Under the pieces are notes generated by a model, which did no database searches, was not told the origin of the DNA, and saw nothing but the letters and a program-made list of their open reading frames with translations. A stretch of DNA of 64,000 nt from Aurifilum marmelostoma. Lineage: Eukaryota > Ascomycota > Sordariomycetes > Diaporthales > Cryphonectriaceae. The translations under genes and the position numbers were made by a program. Location of the stretch: contig JAMXSV010000017.1 of assembly GCA_027559495.1 (NCBI GenBank), positions 1,488,001-1,552,000 on the forward strand, in the 5' to 3' direction. Below are positions 12,959-24,169 of this stretch, one piece after another (positions within the stretch are counted from its first letter, which is position 1; every line of letters starts with the position of its first letter).

Positions 12959-13221
12959 TCGTTTTGCGTGGTTGAGAATCTAGAACCTGTTGGTCGGGAG
13001 TGCATGGAGACGAGGAATCTTGTTTGCACGCTTGACATTTTGATACGCCATACTGCTTGCCCAACCGCCAGCGCCGATCATGTACACACATACATACATT
13101 CTTTATTTGGAGTCATCAGCTGCCCATGCGTGCCCTGCTATATGTACACTAATTCGGACATGTTGCGCCCAAGACCTCGCTCGTCTTGTATCATCTTCTC
13201 ATCACGTCCACCAACACTTGC

Positions 13222-14140
13222 TTACCACTTGGCGTCCTTGCTGTCCATGAAGGGCTTGAGGATGCCGACAATCTTCTCCAGGCCCGCCAGCCAGGGGTCC
13301 AACTGGCCCTGGAACTTCTCGGGTGGTGTGTCCTTGCCGACCTCCTTGTAGAAGTCATCACGCTTGGGGCAGAAGCCCATGGCGGCGGAGAAGACCTTCT
13401 TGACGATGAAGCCGTGGTGGGGCTTCAGGGTCTCGCCATAGGCGTTGGTGAAGGAGACGGAAAGCTCCTCACCGGGGTTCTTGTTGTTGGCGCTCAGGGC
13501 CTGGTACATGAAGTCGAGGCCGCTGTGGAAACCAAGAGGGTATGTTGTCAGAAACAGATTATTCACTGCGGAGGGGGTTCTGGGCGCAGGTAGGAGGAGG
13601 AGGAGGAGGAGGAGGAGGAGGAGGAGGTGGTGGTGGTGGTGGTGCAGCATACCGTGTCAGCCAGAGGAGGCCCTCCGTGGCGGTGTGCTTCTTGCTCTTG
13701 AGCTCATTCTTGACGAGGTCCTGCAGGGTGGCCGACTCGGCGGGAGCCTCCTTGAAGCGGGTATCGATTTTCTATTGTCGGTAGACGGGGGGCAATTGGT
13801 CAGCTCGTCGGCTCTCGGCCTTGTATCTCAGGGCTGTAGTCGGAAGAGGGAGGTAACTCGCATACCGTTGCGTTGCCGGCAATGTCGCTCTTGACGGGGG
13901 CAAAGGCCGAAGCCTTGAGGTAGTCTGCAGCAGTTTGGATCAGTATTTCCTTCTCCCTCTCCCATCCTCCTGACTGCATCCGAGGCGACAGGGTCGGGGC
14001 ATACCAAAGATGACGACCAGTGACTCGGTGGCCTCGATGAACTCCTTGGTGGAGATGTTGTTGTTGGCATCAATTGGCACGTCGGCGAACGACTTCTTGA
14101 ACGCTGGGTTCTCAAAGTACGGGACAGAGGTGTCAGCCAT
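13222..14140 (-). CDS. het-c2: Glycolipid transfer protein, HET-C2 type
   Basis: Four exons: 14140-14005, 13924-13866, 13771-13653 and 13522-13222, in continuous frame (204 aa, close to the roughly 208 aa of Podospora HET-C). The GLTP head-group-binding pattern is visible: Asp59, Asn63 and Lys66 in SDIAGNATK (same +4/+3 spacing as human D48/N52/K55), Trp102 in GLLWLTRGL, and His in KPHHGF. The family moves glycosphingolipids between membranes in the cytosol. In Podospora anserina, allelic HET-C variants trigger vegetative incompatibility through HET-D/HET-E. Orthology rests on motifs, length and intron-rich structure. The gene is divergent from phospholipase D across 1.76 kb, and intron 3 carries a triplet microsatellite. 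Membership of the GLTP fold is secure; an incompatibility role here is inference only. Confidence 0.92.
13592..13643. repeat. (AGG)n/(TGG)n microsatellite in het-c2 intron 3
   Basis: About 12 AGG triplets pass directly into about 5 TGG triplets, within the predicted third intron of the GLTP gene close to its 5' splice site. On the coding strand this is a CCT/CCA tract. Confidence 0.9.
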
Positions 14141-15896
14141 TGTGATTGAGGTTCAAAGAGGGGGTGGGAAGATGGTAGGGGAGCACAAAGATCAGGGTGG
14201 TGTCTGTGGTCTGGAAGAAGAGGAGGAGGAAGAAGAGGAGATGAGCTGGAGCTGGAGACGGAGTGGATGGGCGGGCAGAAGAGAGACAGAGCAGTTGAGC
14301 AAGGGCGAGGCGGTCAAGAGAAGGTTAGGTTTTAACAAGACACACGTCGCGCCACCACAGAGAGACATGGGACAGGCACGGATGGCATTGACAGCTCACT
14401 GCGCGTTGCATGCTCGGGAGCTCTGGACCCCTTTCCCTGGGGCCGTGGGGAGGGGCAACCCCCCAGTGGCCACCCCCTACCCGCCCCTGCGTCCTGCTGC
14501 CGATTGCCCCTCCATCGTTGGGCCTGTACCAGCAGATCAGGTGTGGGGCTGGCCCCACGATCTAGGCTCACCGTAACGCTGATGAGGGGTCAAGCTGTCT
14601 TAACAGAAAAGAAGCTATGTGTACACTCTATTCTGTTAGTGCCACAGATGTTGTCCACCCCCCCCCCCAATTGACCTACACTCAGCAGGATACGTGGCTG
14701 TAGAGTCAGTTCAGATCCTCATGGTGGTAGACTTGTAAATGATTGTGGTAGATGCAGTCAGGGTCAGGCAGATGAGTATAGGATTCCCCTGCTCTGAACA
14801 GCTACCATCACATTCACTGCACATGCTTTCTTGCGCGTGTGGTCAAGCTTGTTTTCCAGGGCAGCCATGGTATTTGGAGATTGGCCATCTACTGTAGCAT
14901 CGTGGTTGGAAAATATGGAGGATAACCCGAACAGGTATCCTCTTCTATACCACCAATCACGGCCACTGCTGTACTATACACATACTTATGGTACAACATG
15001 ACCCTCTTTCTGCTTGTGGCCAGCTGTCAAGAATGAATGGTCGTACAACGGATTCCGCAACTTGTACAAATTGAAAACCGCAAAATTGCAAATTTTCGAG
15101 AAGGGAAACATTATACTACATTTCTGAAAATGACGAGTGCCAAGCATATCTCCTCTCCTGTCGTAGGTGCTGCGCATAAGCAGCAGTCTCGTGTCGACGA
15201 GGCAGGACGTACGTACTGGTCCGCTGCAGGTTTCATATAGCACTATATATGGCACGATACTACTGCGTAATACCTGATTTTTAGTGAGCATTCAGCGCCC
15301 TCCGTCCCTGCTAGAGCCCAGCCGGGGGGTCTACAGGCCATGCTTGACGTCATTTCTTGGCGCCTCGGTCCGTTGTACGCAGTAAAAGGCGGCACAGCAG
15401 AAACACTGCAGCCAGCACGTTACACTCACGATGGGCGCTTGCCAGCGGAGAAAAAAAGAAAGAGAGAGCAGGCCAAGAAGCACGGGCTCCATCCACCTGG
15501 TCAAGTCTGGGTTGTTTGGGGGCACTGATCTTTTTTGTATGGGCGGAGGAAGGGGAGAAGGAGGAAGAGGGAGGGGGGGGGGGGGGTAAATTCAACCTGA
15601 CCGGCTGGTACGATGGTTCTTTCCATCTTAGAGCCGGTATCGCTACCTGGGGCCTTCCCTGAAACCTCAGCTCTTCCTTCTCAATTTACTACATCAATGA
15701 CCTTGCTTGCACATGCTCGTGATCTTGCTCTGTCATAGTTTTCGAGAACAGACAAAGCAGCCCAGGTCCCCCCACGCCAGCTTACAGGAGGCCGCTGTCC
15801 TGCAGCAGTTGAAGCTGAACACTCAACACCTGATCTGGTCAGCCTGCTGTCCTGTTTTTGCCATTTGTCGGACGACAGGTCGGTACTGCGTCAACC
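14141..15896. other. Divergent intergenic region (1.76 kb)
   Basis: Spacer between the GLTP gene (minus) and phospholipase D (plus). It has a C11 run at 14658-14668 and a G14 run at 15573-15586. No gene was recognised. Confidence 0.6.
15573..15586. repeat. G14 mononucleotide run
   Basis: Fourteen consecutive G upstream of the phospholipase D gene. Confidence 0.95.
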
Positions 15897-18783
15897 ATGT
15901 CTTCATCTCAGGGGGATGGCGAAAGCACCAAGGACAAGCTCAAGCATCCTTTCCACGAGCTGAAGGAGAAGCTTGAGGGCACTCATCTTCACGACCTCAA
16001 GGTCAACCTGATACACAAAAAGTTGGCCATCCCACAATCACGCTCAACACAGACAACCAGATGATGCTGACAGACGCCTGCCTAGACATCAGATAGGCAA
16101 ATTTGCCAACCTGGTGAGGACATGACCATCTCTTTTTCCTCTCTGCCGTCAAGACCAACTGGGCGCTCTTTTCATCAGGTCGTGTCTAACAGATGCTGCC
16201 AGTTCAATCCTCAACATCGTCACGATGAAGAGCACGAGAAGGCCACGGATGAGAAGCGCCACAAGATCCGCGAGTCTCATCGGTTCGAGTCCTACTTTCC
16301 AGAGCATGATGGCAACCTGATCAAGTGGTATGTCGACGGCCGTGACTACTTCTGGGCCGTATCTGAGGCCCTCAACAACGCCAAGGAGATCATCTACATT
16401 GAGGACTGGTGGCTGTCTCCCGAGCTGTTCCTGCGCAGGCCCCCCTATTACAACCAGGAGTGGAGGCTCGACCAGGTGCTCAAGCGCCGCGCAGAGGCAG
16501 GTGTCAAGATCTATGTGATTGTCTATCGTGAGGTGGAGGCTGCTCTCACCTGCAATTCCGCCCACACCAAACATGCTCTCCAGTCCCTCTGCCCCGAGGG
16601 GTCCCCCGGCTACGGCAATATCCGGATCATGCGGCACCCTGACCACAACGTCCTGGAGAATGCGGCCGACATGACCTTTTACTGGGCCCATCATGAGAAG
16701 TTCATTGTCATCGACTACGAGCTGGCCTTCATCGGTGGTCTGGACCTGTGCTTCGGGCGTTGGGACAACCACCAGCACCAGCTGTCTGACCTGCACCCTG
16801 AGGGGATCCAGAACGAGATCTGGCCGGGCCAGGATTTCAACAACAACCGCGTCATGGATTTCCAGAATGTGAACGACTGGAAGCAGAACGAGTTGAGCAA
16901 GGCAGACTACGGACGCATGCCCTGGCACGACGTAGCCATGGGTGTCATCGGGCCGTGCGTCTATGACATTGCTGAGCATTTCATCTTGCGGTGGAACTTC
17001 GTGAAGCGTGACAAGTATAAGCGTGATGATCGTTTCGATTGGCTTGAGCTGCGCGGGCGGCAGGAGGAGAACGAGGACCTCGTCGGCGTGCAGAGGCCCA
17101 AGCACCCCGTCGGTGACTATGTCGTGCACCCGTTCACACCTCTGGAGTCCAAGAACCTCGCCAACCGCGGCACAGTCCACGCTCAGGTTGTCCGTTCCAG
17201 TGCCGACTGGTCCAGCGGTGTGCTCACAGACCACTCCATCCAGAATGCATACTCGGACATCATCCGCAAGGCGGAGCATTTTGTCTACATCGAGAACCAG
17301 TTCTTCATCACCGCGACCGGCGACAAGCAGGCGCCAATTGTCAACACCATAGGCCGGGCCATCGTAGACGCAGTCGTGCGCGCAGGCAAGGAGGGCCGCA
17401 AGTTCCGTGTCATCATCATGATCCCCGCCATTCCCGGATTTGCGGGCGACCTGCGGCTGCCGGCTGCAACGGGGACGCGGGCCATCATGGACTACCAATA
17501 CAAGTCCATCTGCCGGGGCGAGCACTCCATCTTCGAGCAGGTGCGCAAGGAGGGCGTCGACCCCACGAAGCACATTTTCATCTTCAACCTGCGCAGCTAT
17601 GACCGGCTCAACAAGACGACCGCCATCAGGAAGCAGGAGGAACAGTCCGGGCTCAAATACCAGGATGTGCAGCGTGCCGAGGCAGAGGAGATCATGGGCA
17701 CCGGCATCTACGGGTCGACCGACGTCGAGGGAGGAAAAGACAAGCACATGGGTCAAAAGGGCCGTCTCGACATTTTCAGGTCCAAGGGGGAGAAGCACGC
17801 CAAGGACATGGCGGATAACCTCAAAGATGAGCGCAAATCCGAGGCCTCCGAGAAGGAGACGGATATCAAGCGCCGCTTCCAAGCCGCCATGCAGGAGGGC
17901 CAGAGCGAGTCCAAGTCGAGCGCGAGCGTGTCGGCTTGTGCGATGGCTGGAACCGGCAGGGTCGAGGACGAAGTGTGGGAGGGTGATGCCGAGGATGAGA
18001 TTAACAACTGGATCCAGGAGGAGCTGTACATCCACGCCAAGCTGCTCATCGTCGACGACCGGATCGTCGTGTGCGGCTCGTCAAACCTCAACGACCGGAG
18101 CCAGCTGGGCTACCACGACAGCGAGCTGAGTATCGTCATGGAGGATACCCGTCGCATCCCGAGCATCATGGATGGCCAGCCCTTTGAGGCGGGCTACCAC
18201 GCTGCGACGCTGCGGAGGTATCTGTGGCGTGAGCACCTGGGCTTGCTGCCGCCACAGCCTCTGGACGCAAGCAACGATGTCAACGCACAGCCGCCCCACG
18301 AGAACACCATGAACGATATCTGGGATCAGGGCCAGGGCGCTTCGTCTTACAAGTTCGTGGAGGACCCAATGAGTGACCAGCTGTGGGATACGTGGACGGA
18401 ACAGGCGACAACGAACACGACCGTGTTCAGGCAGCTGTTCCATGCTGATCCTGACGACCATGGTGAGTCCCCCCACCCAGGCCGGCTTTGTCCCGCCCCC
18501 GATATGATTCCTCACGATCTGCAGTATTTGACAAGAACGAACCTGCTGACATCTGGTGATACACCCAGTCAAAACGTTCGAGGACTACGACACCTTCCTG
18601 CCGCCCAAGGGGGTCAAGGCTGGTCATATCTTTGACCGCATGATGGACCCTCAAGATGTCCGTGTCAAGCTGGACAAGGTCAAGGGGCACCTGGTCTGGA
18701 TGTCGCTGGAATTTCTCAAGGACGCCAACATGGCAGAGACGGGGCTGCAGGTCAACTCTGTCACGGAGAGTGTATACACCTAA
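15897..18783 (+). CDS. Phospholipase D (PLD1-like, two HKD motifs)
   Basis: Exons are 15897-16021, 16086-16113 (a 28-nt microexon coding HQIGKFANL), 16203-18462 and 18569-18783, giving 875 aa. The microexon is inferred because it restores frame on both sides, and intron 2 has a CTAAC branch point. Catalytic motif 1 is at about residue 214 (HHEKFIVID, then GGLD) and motif 2 at about residue 662 (HAKLLIVDD, then GSSNLNDRS). PLD cleaves phosphatidylcholine to phosphatidic acid and choline by a transphosphatidylation mechanism at membranes. The protein starts with a charged, helical segment and shows no PX or PH domain, so it resembles the shorter fungal PLDs rather than Spo14. A Lys/Glu-rich spacer of about 100 residues separates the two catalytic halves. 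It is divergent from the glycolipid transfer gene. Confidence 0.93.
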
Positions 18784-19741
18784 GACCAGACACTATTACT
18801 GCAAGGGATCTTGGGCGCATCGGCCGCCCAAAAAGCAACTCTCTGGGTATTAGTTTTGCGTTGCTTGTAGTTATGTAGGTAATTACTTAATGATTCTGCT
18901 TCCATGACTGACTGGACTTCTGGTGTGCTTGGACCATTCTTGTGTGAGAGAGAAGGGTGGTGGCTGTTGCATCAGGATTGCGTACGTGTATGTCTCGACA
19001 AACCTGGCTCCCACAATGCACAGAAGACGCACTGTGATCACGGTCAGTGACCCCATCCACGCGAGCCGTGTTCCTTGTCTCGCTGCTGGCCCTGTGCTGA
19101 GTGATCTCTGCCACCCTCGATTCCTTTTCAAGTCTCAGCACTGATTGGTATATCTTGCAGCCACAACCTCGGCTCAACGAAGTCATACTGTCACAGTAAT
19201 CCTGAGGTCTGAAGACCACAAGATGAGTCCAACGTTCTACCTGGTGCGCTCTAGACACGGCACCAAGAGCCACAGATCTTGCAGGCTACCGAGCGACCCG
19301 ATCATGTCAACGATTGAAGAATGGGTTCCTGCATCCTGCGTCCAGCACCGGTACAATTGTCAGTCCGGGCTTGGTGCTTTCGTCTCGAGAAGTTGTTGCT
19401 CAAATGTCACCGTTGTGACCTCTCGCCCTGTGCCTCTCTCGGCGAGACACTCGTCTTCGGCTAGAAGCACCGGTAGTCACCACGAGACATGACTCTTTCC
19501 TTGAAGCGAGAAGCTATTGGACAAGGCAGGTCTGGCATGTGTTCATGAGTACTGGATGGAAGACTGGATGGAACCTGTCTTGCACCGTCAGGACTATCCT
19601 CCTCTCCTGCATTATATATATATATATATATATCGCAAAGCAGCCTCCCAAGTCTGATTGGTCTTCGGGTCTCCCTTGAGATCCTAGAATTCTATAAGAC
19701 TACGCTCGGGTATATGAAAGATCCTCGACACCCAGTGAAAT
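18784..19741. other. Intergenic region with (TA)n tract
   Basis: About 0.96 kb between two plus-strand genes. It carries an alternating TA run at about 19613-19635, roughly 110 bp upstream of the lipase start. No gene was seen. Confidence 0.65.
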
Positions 19742-21075
19742 ATGAAGAAAACCGTCATCTGCCTGATGGCTACGACCATGGGTGTCTTGGCCTCGCCTCA
19801 GGTCAAAGAACCACTCACCATCGTTCCGTCGGATCCTCACCATTCTGTGCAGGTCGAGGAACGTGGTAAGCCAGACCTTACAAACACCTTTATTCATCAT
19901 TATGACGCATGCTCATGACTCTATGCAGCAGGCGGCAGAGATACCCTTGGTATCACCGAACAGGAGTTGACCGATTTTGTGCACTACGCCCAGTACGCTG
20001 GAGTGGCGTACTGCGATCCTGTAGTGGGCAGACCTGTGCACTGCAAGGGCGATATCTGCCCGGCAGGGAGAAACCATAGCAACGCGACCATCCACTCGGT
20101 CTTTCGGTGAGTAATCTCTGTAGCAATAGTACCAACCAGGCGAGAGAAAGATGAAGAGCCATCACAAAAGAGTATACTAATCCAAATGCTCCTTTTCCTC
20201 CTCCAGCGGCGTCGAGACCGACATCCTCGCCTTCCTCGCCGTCGACCCCACAGCCCACGAGATCACCGTCTCAGTCCGCGGGTCCACGTCGCTCATCAAC
20301 TGGCTCGCCGACGTGGTCTGGGCCCGCGAGCCCACCGACATGTGCGACGGGTGCTGGGCCCACCTGGGGTTCCTCCTGGCCTACAGCGAGATCGTGGACG
20401 CCGTGGACGCCGCGGTGGCCGCCGCGACGCGCCGCTTCCCGGCCTACCGGCTCGCCGTGACGGGCCACTCGCTCGGCGCCAGCGTGGCCACGCTGCTGGG
20501 GATGCACCTCCGCGACGGCGGGTACGCGCTCGACATGTACACGTACGGCTCGCCGCGGGTGGGCAACAGGGCGCTGGCGGAGCACGTCACGCGGCAGCCC
20601 GGGAGGGAGTACCGCCTCACGCACGACGCGGACGTGGTCACGCGGCTGCCACCTCTCGGGCGGGACTTTCGGCACACTTCGCCCGAGTACTGGCTTAGCC
20701 CCGGCCCGAGCTGGCGGACGAGGTATGGTGCGGACGAGGTGGAGGTGTGCAGGGGGTATGCTAATGTGGACTGTGCCGCGGGGGCTCCGTGGTGGGTGGT
20801 GGATGTGAACAGCCACTTGTATTACCTGGTGGATATTGTGAGCTGTGGGGAGGACGAGGCCAGGCTGACGGTTGGGGGGGTCCGAGGAGGAGGAGGAGGA
20901 CGAGGAGGAGGATGAGGTGGCGGCTGCTCGTCCGGTCAACGGGACGACGGCGACGAATTCGAGTGTGGAGGGGGTGGGAGTGGCTGTTGCGGACTCGGTG
21001 GCCATGTATGCCAAGTTGGATCAGGAGTATGCTCGGGCGCTGTCGGAAGGAGAGGAGACGAAGGTTGTGTTTTGA
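19742..21075 (+). CDS. Secreted class 3 lipase, probable +1 frameshift near the C-terminus
   Basis: Exons are 19742-19865, 19929-20106 and 20207 onward. A signal peptide (MKKTVICLMATTMGVLAS) precedes a Lipase_3 alpha/beta-hydrolase. Nucleophile Ser189 lies in TGHSLGAS, the acid is Asp in HDADVVTRLPP, and the catalytic His is in VNSHLYYL. Such enzymes hydrolyse triacylglycerol, feruloyl or related esters outside the cell. As read, the frame ends at 20915 with a Gly/Arg tail (336 aa). If one G is dropped from the G7 run at 20874-20880, the frame continues through an acidic Glu-rich stretch to a stop at 21075 (389 aa). The longer tail has ordinary amino acid composition and matches the homopolymer pattern seen in neighbouring genes, but both ends lie past the catalytic triad, so activity should not depend on which is right. 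Confidence 0.87.
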
Positions 21076-21767
21076 GGAGGTGATTATAGTGAAGGAGAAG
21101 GCTCGTCGTCGGATGCTTGGGAGATGGATGTTGTTGGTTTCGAGACTGTGGTCTTTTTTGTGAAGAGGGCTTTAGATGAATGGCTCTTGGCAACAGGATT
21201 AACAACGCAAGTTCTACTTTGACTCTTCATCAAGTTGATCATATGAGACACGAGTTGGGAGCTTGAGATGCTGGGCATATTGAGGCCTCTCAGGGAGACT
21301 ATTGCTTGGGATCTTGTAGCAACGACCATAATGACCCTGCGCTCTTCGAGCTTCGAAATATACAGCTCGACTACAGCAGTACAATCATTCAACAGTCCAA
21401 CACAGTCCAACAGTCCAGAGAAGACAGCTTCCCAAGACTGAGGCTGCTCGGATTTAAAATCTTAATACCAACAACTCCATCTCCAGTATTGTAGAACATG
21501 TGTGTTGCCGGGTGCTCGGGACAGCCGAACCCGGTCATCTTTCGAATATAGACGGACTTTAGGACGTTATATACACGTTCAATAGAGATCTATTGTAAAG
21601 TATATACATATCAACAACTATAAGAAGAGGTGAATCTACGTCTTTGCATTCAATATAATGTCTAATACTGATCAACAGAAACAAACCGAGAAAAAAGTCC
21701 TCACTCGAAACAACTCCAAACTATCCCATTATTCCTATATATTAATTCACCAACGCACACAACCACA
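21076..21767. other. Intergenic region (0.7 kb)
   Basis: AT-rich spacer between two plus-strand genes. It should hold the lipase 3' end and the promoter of the MDR gene. No other feature was recognised. Confidence 0.6.
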
Positions 21768-22952
21768 ATGGCCACAAACACCACGTCCCTCCCATCCACC
21801 TACCGCGCCCTCCAGATCCACTCCCCCAGCGAGCCCGCCACCATCATCACCAAGCCCACGCCAGCCCCCCCCCACCCCCTCGGCACCGCCATCCTCCGGC
21901 CCCTCAAGGCAGGCATCGTCTCCTACACCAACGAGATCCTCCAGAACGGCAACCCCCGCGGCTACAACTACCCCCTCCCCTTCGTCCCGGGCATCACCTG
22001 CATCGGCCGCCTCGCGGGCGTCCCCGCCGACGCCCCGGCCCTGCGGCCAGGCCAGCTCGTCCTCGTGAACGCCGTGGTCCGCGCCCGCGACCAGGAGGCC
22101 GGCGGGGCCGAGTTCCTCCTGGGCCTCCACGGCGGGCCGGGGCCGAGCTACGATCTCATGGAGAGGGCGTGGCGCGACGGGACGTGGGCGGAGGTGGTCA
22201 GCGTCCCCGTGGAGAACGTGCACGTGCTGGACGAGGAGGCCCTGCTGGGCAGGCTGGGGTACAGCCTCGAGGACCTGGTGCCCGTGTCGACGCTGGCCGT
22301 GGCGTACGGGGGCCTGGACGCCGTGGGGCTGCGCCCGGGCGAGACGGTGGTCGTGGCGCCGGCGACGGGCAATTTTGGCGGAGGGGCTGTGCACGTCGCC
22401 CTCGCGATGGGCGCGAGGGTCATCGCCATGGGGCGCAACCAGGCCGTGCTCGCGTCGCTCGAGGCTCTGGGCCAGGGCAGAGTGGCCGCCGTGGCCATAG
22501 CCGGCACTGCCGAGGAGAACCTGGCTGGCATCCAGGCCGCGGCGGCCAGGCTGGGGGGCGGCAGCAGGGGCGTCGACGTGTTCCTCGAGCTCAGCCCGCC
22601 GGGCGTGGTCGACGGCGAGAACCAGACGGTGCCCTACATCACGGCGGCGGTCAGGAGCCTGCGCAGGAAGGGGAGGGCCGTGTTCATGGGCGGCATCCGG
22701 CGGGACGTGAGCCTGCCCCTGTGGGAGGTTGCGCACAGGCTCAAGACGCTGCAGGGCTACTGGATGTTCACACCTGCGCAGCTGCGGGGGCTCATCCGCC
22801 TGGTGGAGACGGGCACCCTGCGCGTCGGTGCGGAGAGGGGGTTCAGGTGCTCTGGCGTGTTTCCGCTCGAGGAGTGGGCGGAGGCTTTTGAGGTGGCTGC
22901 GAGGGGGTCTGCCTCGGGGAGCTTTGCCGTGCTGGAGCCGAATCGTGAGTAG
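21768..22952 (+). CDS. MDR-superfamily alcohol dehydrogenase-like oxidoreductase
   Basis: Single exon of 394 aa with a good start context (CACAATGGCC). It has a GroES-like N-terminal half (VPGITCIGRL, LRPGQLVLV) and a Rossmann domain with a nucleotide-binding turn in VVAPATGNFGGGAVHVAL around residues 195-212. The catalytic-zinc Cys/His set of classical alcohol dehydrogenases is not evident, so it is more like the zinc-independent quinone-oxidoreductase/ToxD branch. It would be a cytosolic NAD(P)H-dependent reductase or dehydrogenase of unknown substrate. Codons are strongly C/G-ending. The neighbours (lipase upstream, TauD dioxygenase downstream) do not define a pathway. Confidence 0.85.
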   Translation: MATNTTSLPSTYRALQIHSPSEPATIITKPTPAPPHPLGTAILRPLKAGIVSYTNEILQNGNPRGYNYPLPFVPGITCIGRLAGVPADAPALRPGQLVLVNAVVRARDQEAGGAEFLLGLHGGPGPSYDLMERAWRDGTWAEVVSVPVENVHVLDEEALLGRLGYSLEDLVPVSTLAVAYGGLDAVGLRPGETVVVAPATGNFGGGAVHVALAMGARVIAMGRNQAVLASLEALGQGRVAAVAIAGTAEENLAGIQAAAARLGGGSRGVDVFLELSPPGVVDGENQTVPYITAAVRSLRRKGRAVFMGGIRRDVSLPLWEVAHRLKTLQGYWMFTPAQLRGLIRLVETGTLRVGAERGFRCSGVFPLEEWAEAFEVAARGSASGSFAVLEPNRE

Positions 22953-24169
22953 GGTGCCCCGTTAGATGTTGTTGGTTGATTGAGGTCAAGACATCGTCTC
23001 AATGAAAACCTAAACAATTAAAGGGCCCTCAAATGAATGCCCATCTCTGCCTGGTACAATTGCCTCTTAAAATAAGGCTCATCTGGCATACTTTTGACCA
23101 TCAGTCCTCGTCCAAAAGATAGAAGCGCCACGAGAAGACAAGCGCTGTACCAGATCAAATCTGTGATGCAGGATCCTGAAATGCTACTCAATATCGACCA
23201 CCTCACAACATAAAAAGCCGGACCAGCGATTGCGTGTAGATACTTCAACTCACACTCGGGTAAGATCCCAAAACTTATGACATGTACGATTGCAAATCGT
23301 AGACAAAACACCCTCTCGTTTTGGATTGGGCCGTGGCGGTACCCGAGCATCGATCGACCTTCCTGACCGTCGATGATGTGGTTTGATTGCGTGATACCCT
23401 CCCGCAATAGCAACATCTGGGCGGGTGGGTTACGAACCGCCCAGGCGACGAGTCGAGTAGCCACACGCCATGTCCCTATTCGTGACGACTACCGACATCC
23501 GTCCTATCTCGTACCCTCCTCCTGCAAGGGTGGAGGCGTTTCATCAATGGGAATCTGCACGAGAACGGGACATGTCCTGTGGCGACATGTGGCAGTGAGG
23601 GGACGTGGGAGAGGGTGTCTGTCTGTCTGTCTGCACGGCGTGTGTGGAGATGTGTGGGATGGCGTCTGTGGCCTACCCAAAGTAGCTCTTTTCTCTGTCA
23701 TGTCGAGCATCGGGAATAACATTCTTGGAAAAACCCACTAATTCAACTATTACCCAGACGTGTGTCGCAAGGAAGGGCGTTCTATTAGAAATCCCACAGC
23801 CCCAGCCAACGAGGACAGAGTAATTGCACGCAATCGCTCTCCAAGATGGTGGTGATCACGCACTCCCCACCAGCCTGCAAGCATGCCTTGATTACCCCGC
23901 AGTGCTAACGGAGTGAATGAGTTGTTATCTGGGTTTCCGTGTGTGGGCGTGGCTTTCAAGAAGAGCGAGAGGCGAAGTCGTGATAAAGTATAAAAGACGA
24001 GACCAAGAACCACCTTTGCACCTGAGGAGCGATCAGTCGGTGGTCGAGCATACTTGGTTCTTACAAGCCGGACTAAAGGTAAAAACACAATCATTGATCA
24101 CTTGTCTTCATATTGTCAAAGTTTCTGAGAAGCATAGAATATCCACTCAGAGGAAAGACAAGATCTGCC
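22953..24169. other. Intergenic region (1.2 kb)
   Basis: Promoter-side spacer for the TauD gene. A 148-codon open frame on the minus strand (23464-23018) has two hydrophobic stretches but no family I recognise and no supporting neighbours. I do not call it a gene. Confidence 0.5.

Noticed and set aside
16149..18035. 628-codon open frame antisense to phospholipase D
   Set aside because: Codon-bias shadow of the real gene; Leu/Val/His-rich with no recognisable motif.
23018..23464. 148-codon minus-strand frame with two hydrophobic stretches
   Set aside because: Could be a membrane-protein remnant, but I recognise no family, start context or splice partner.
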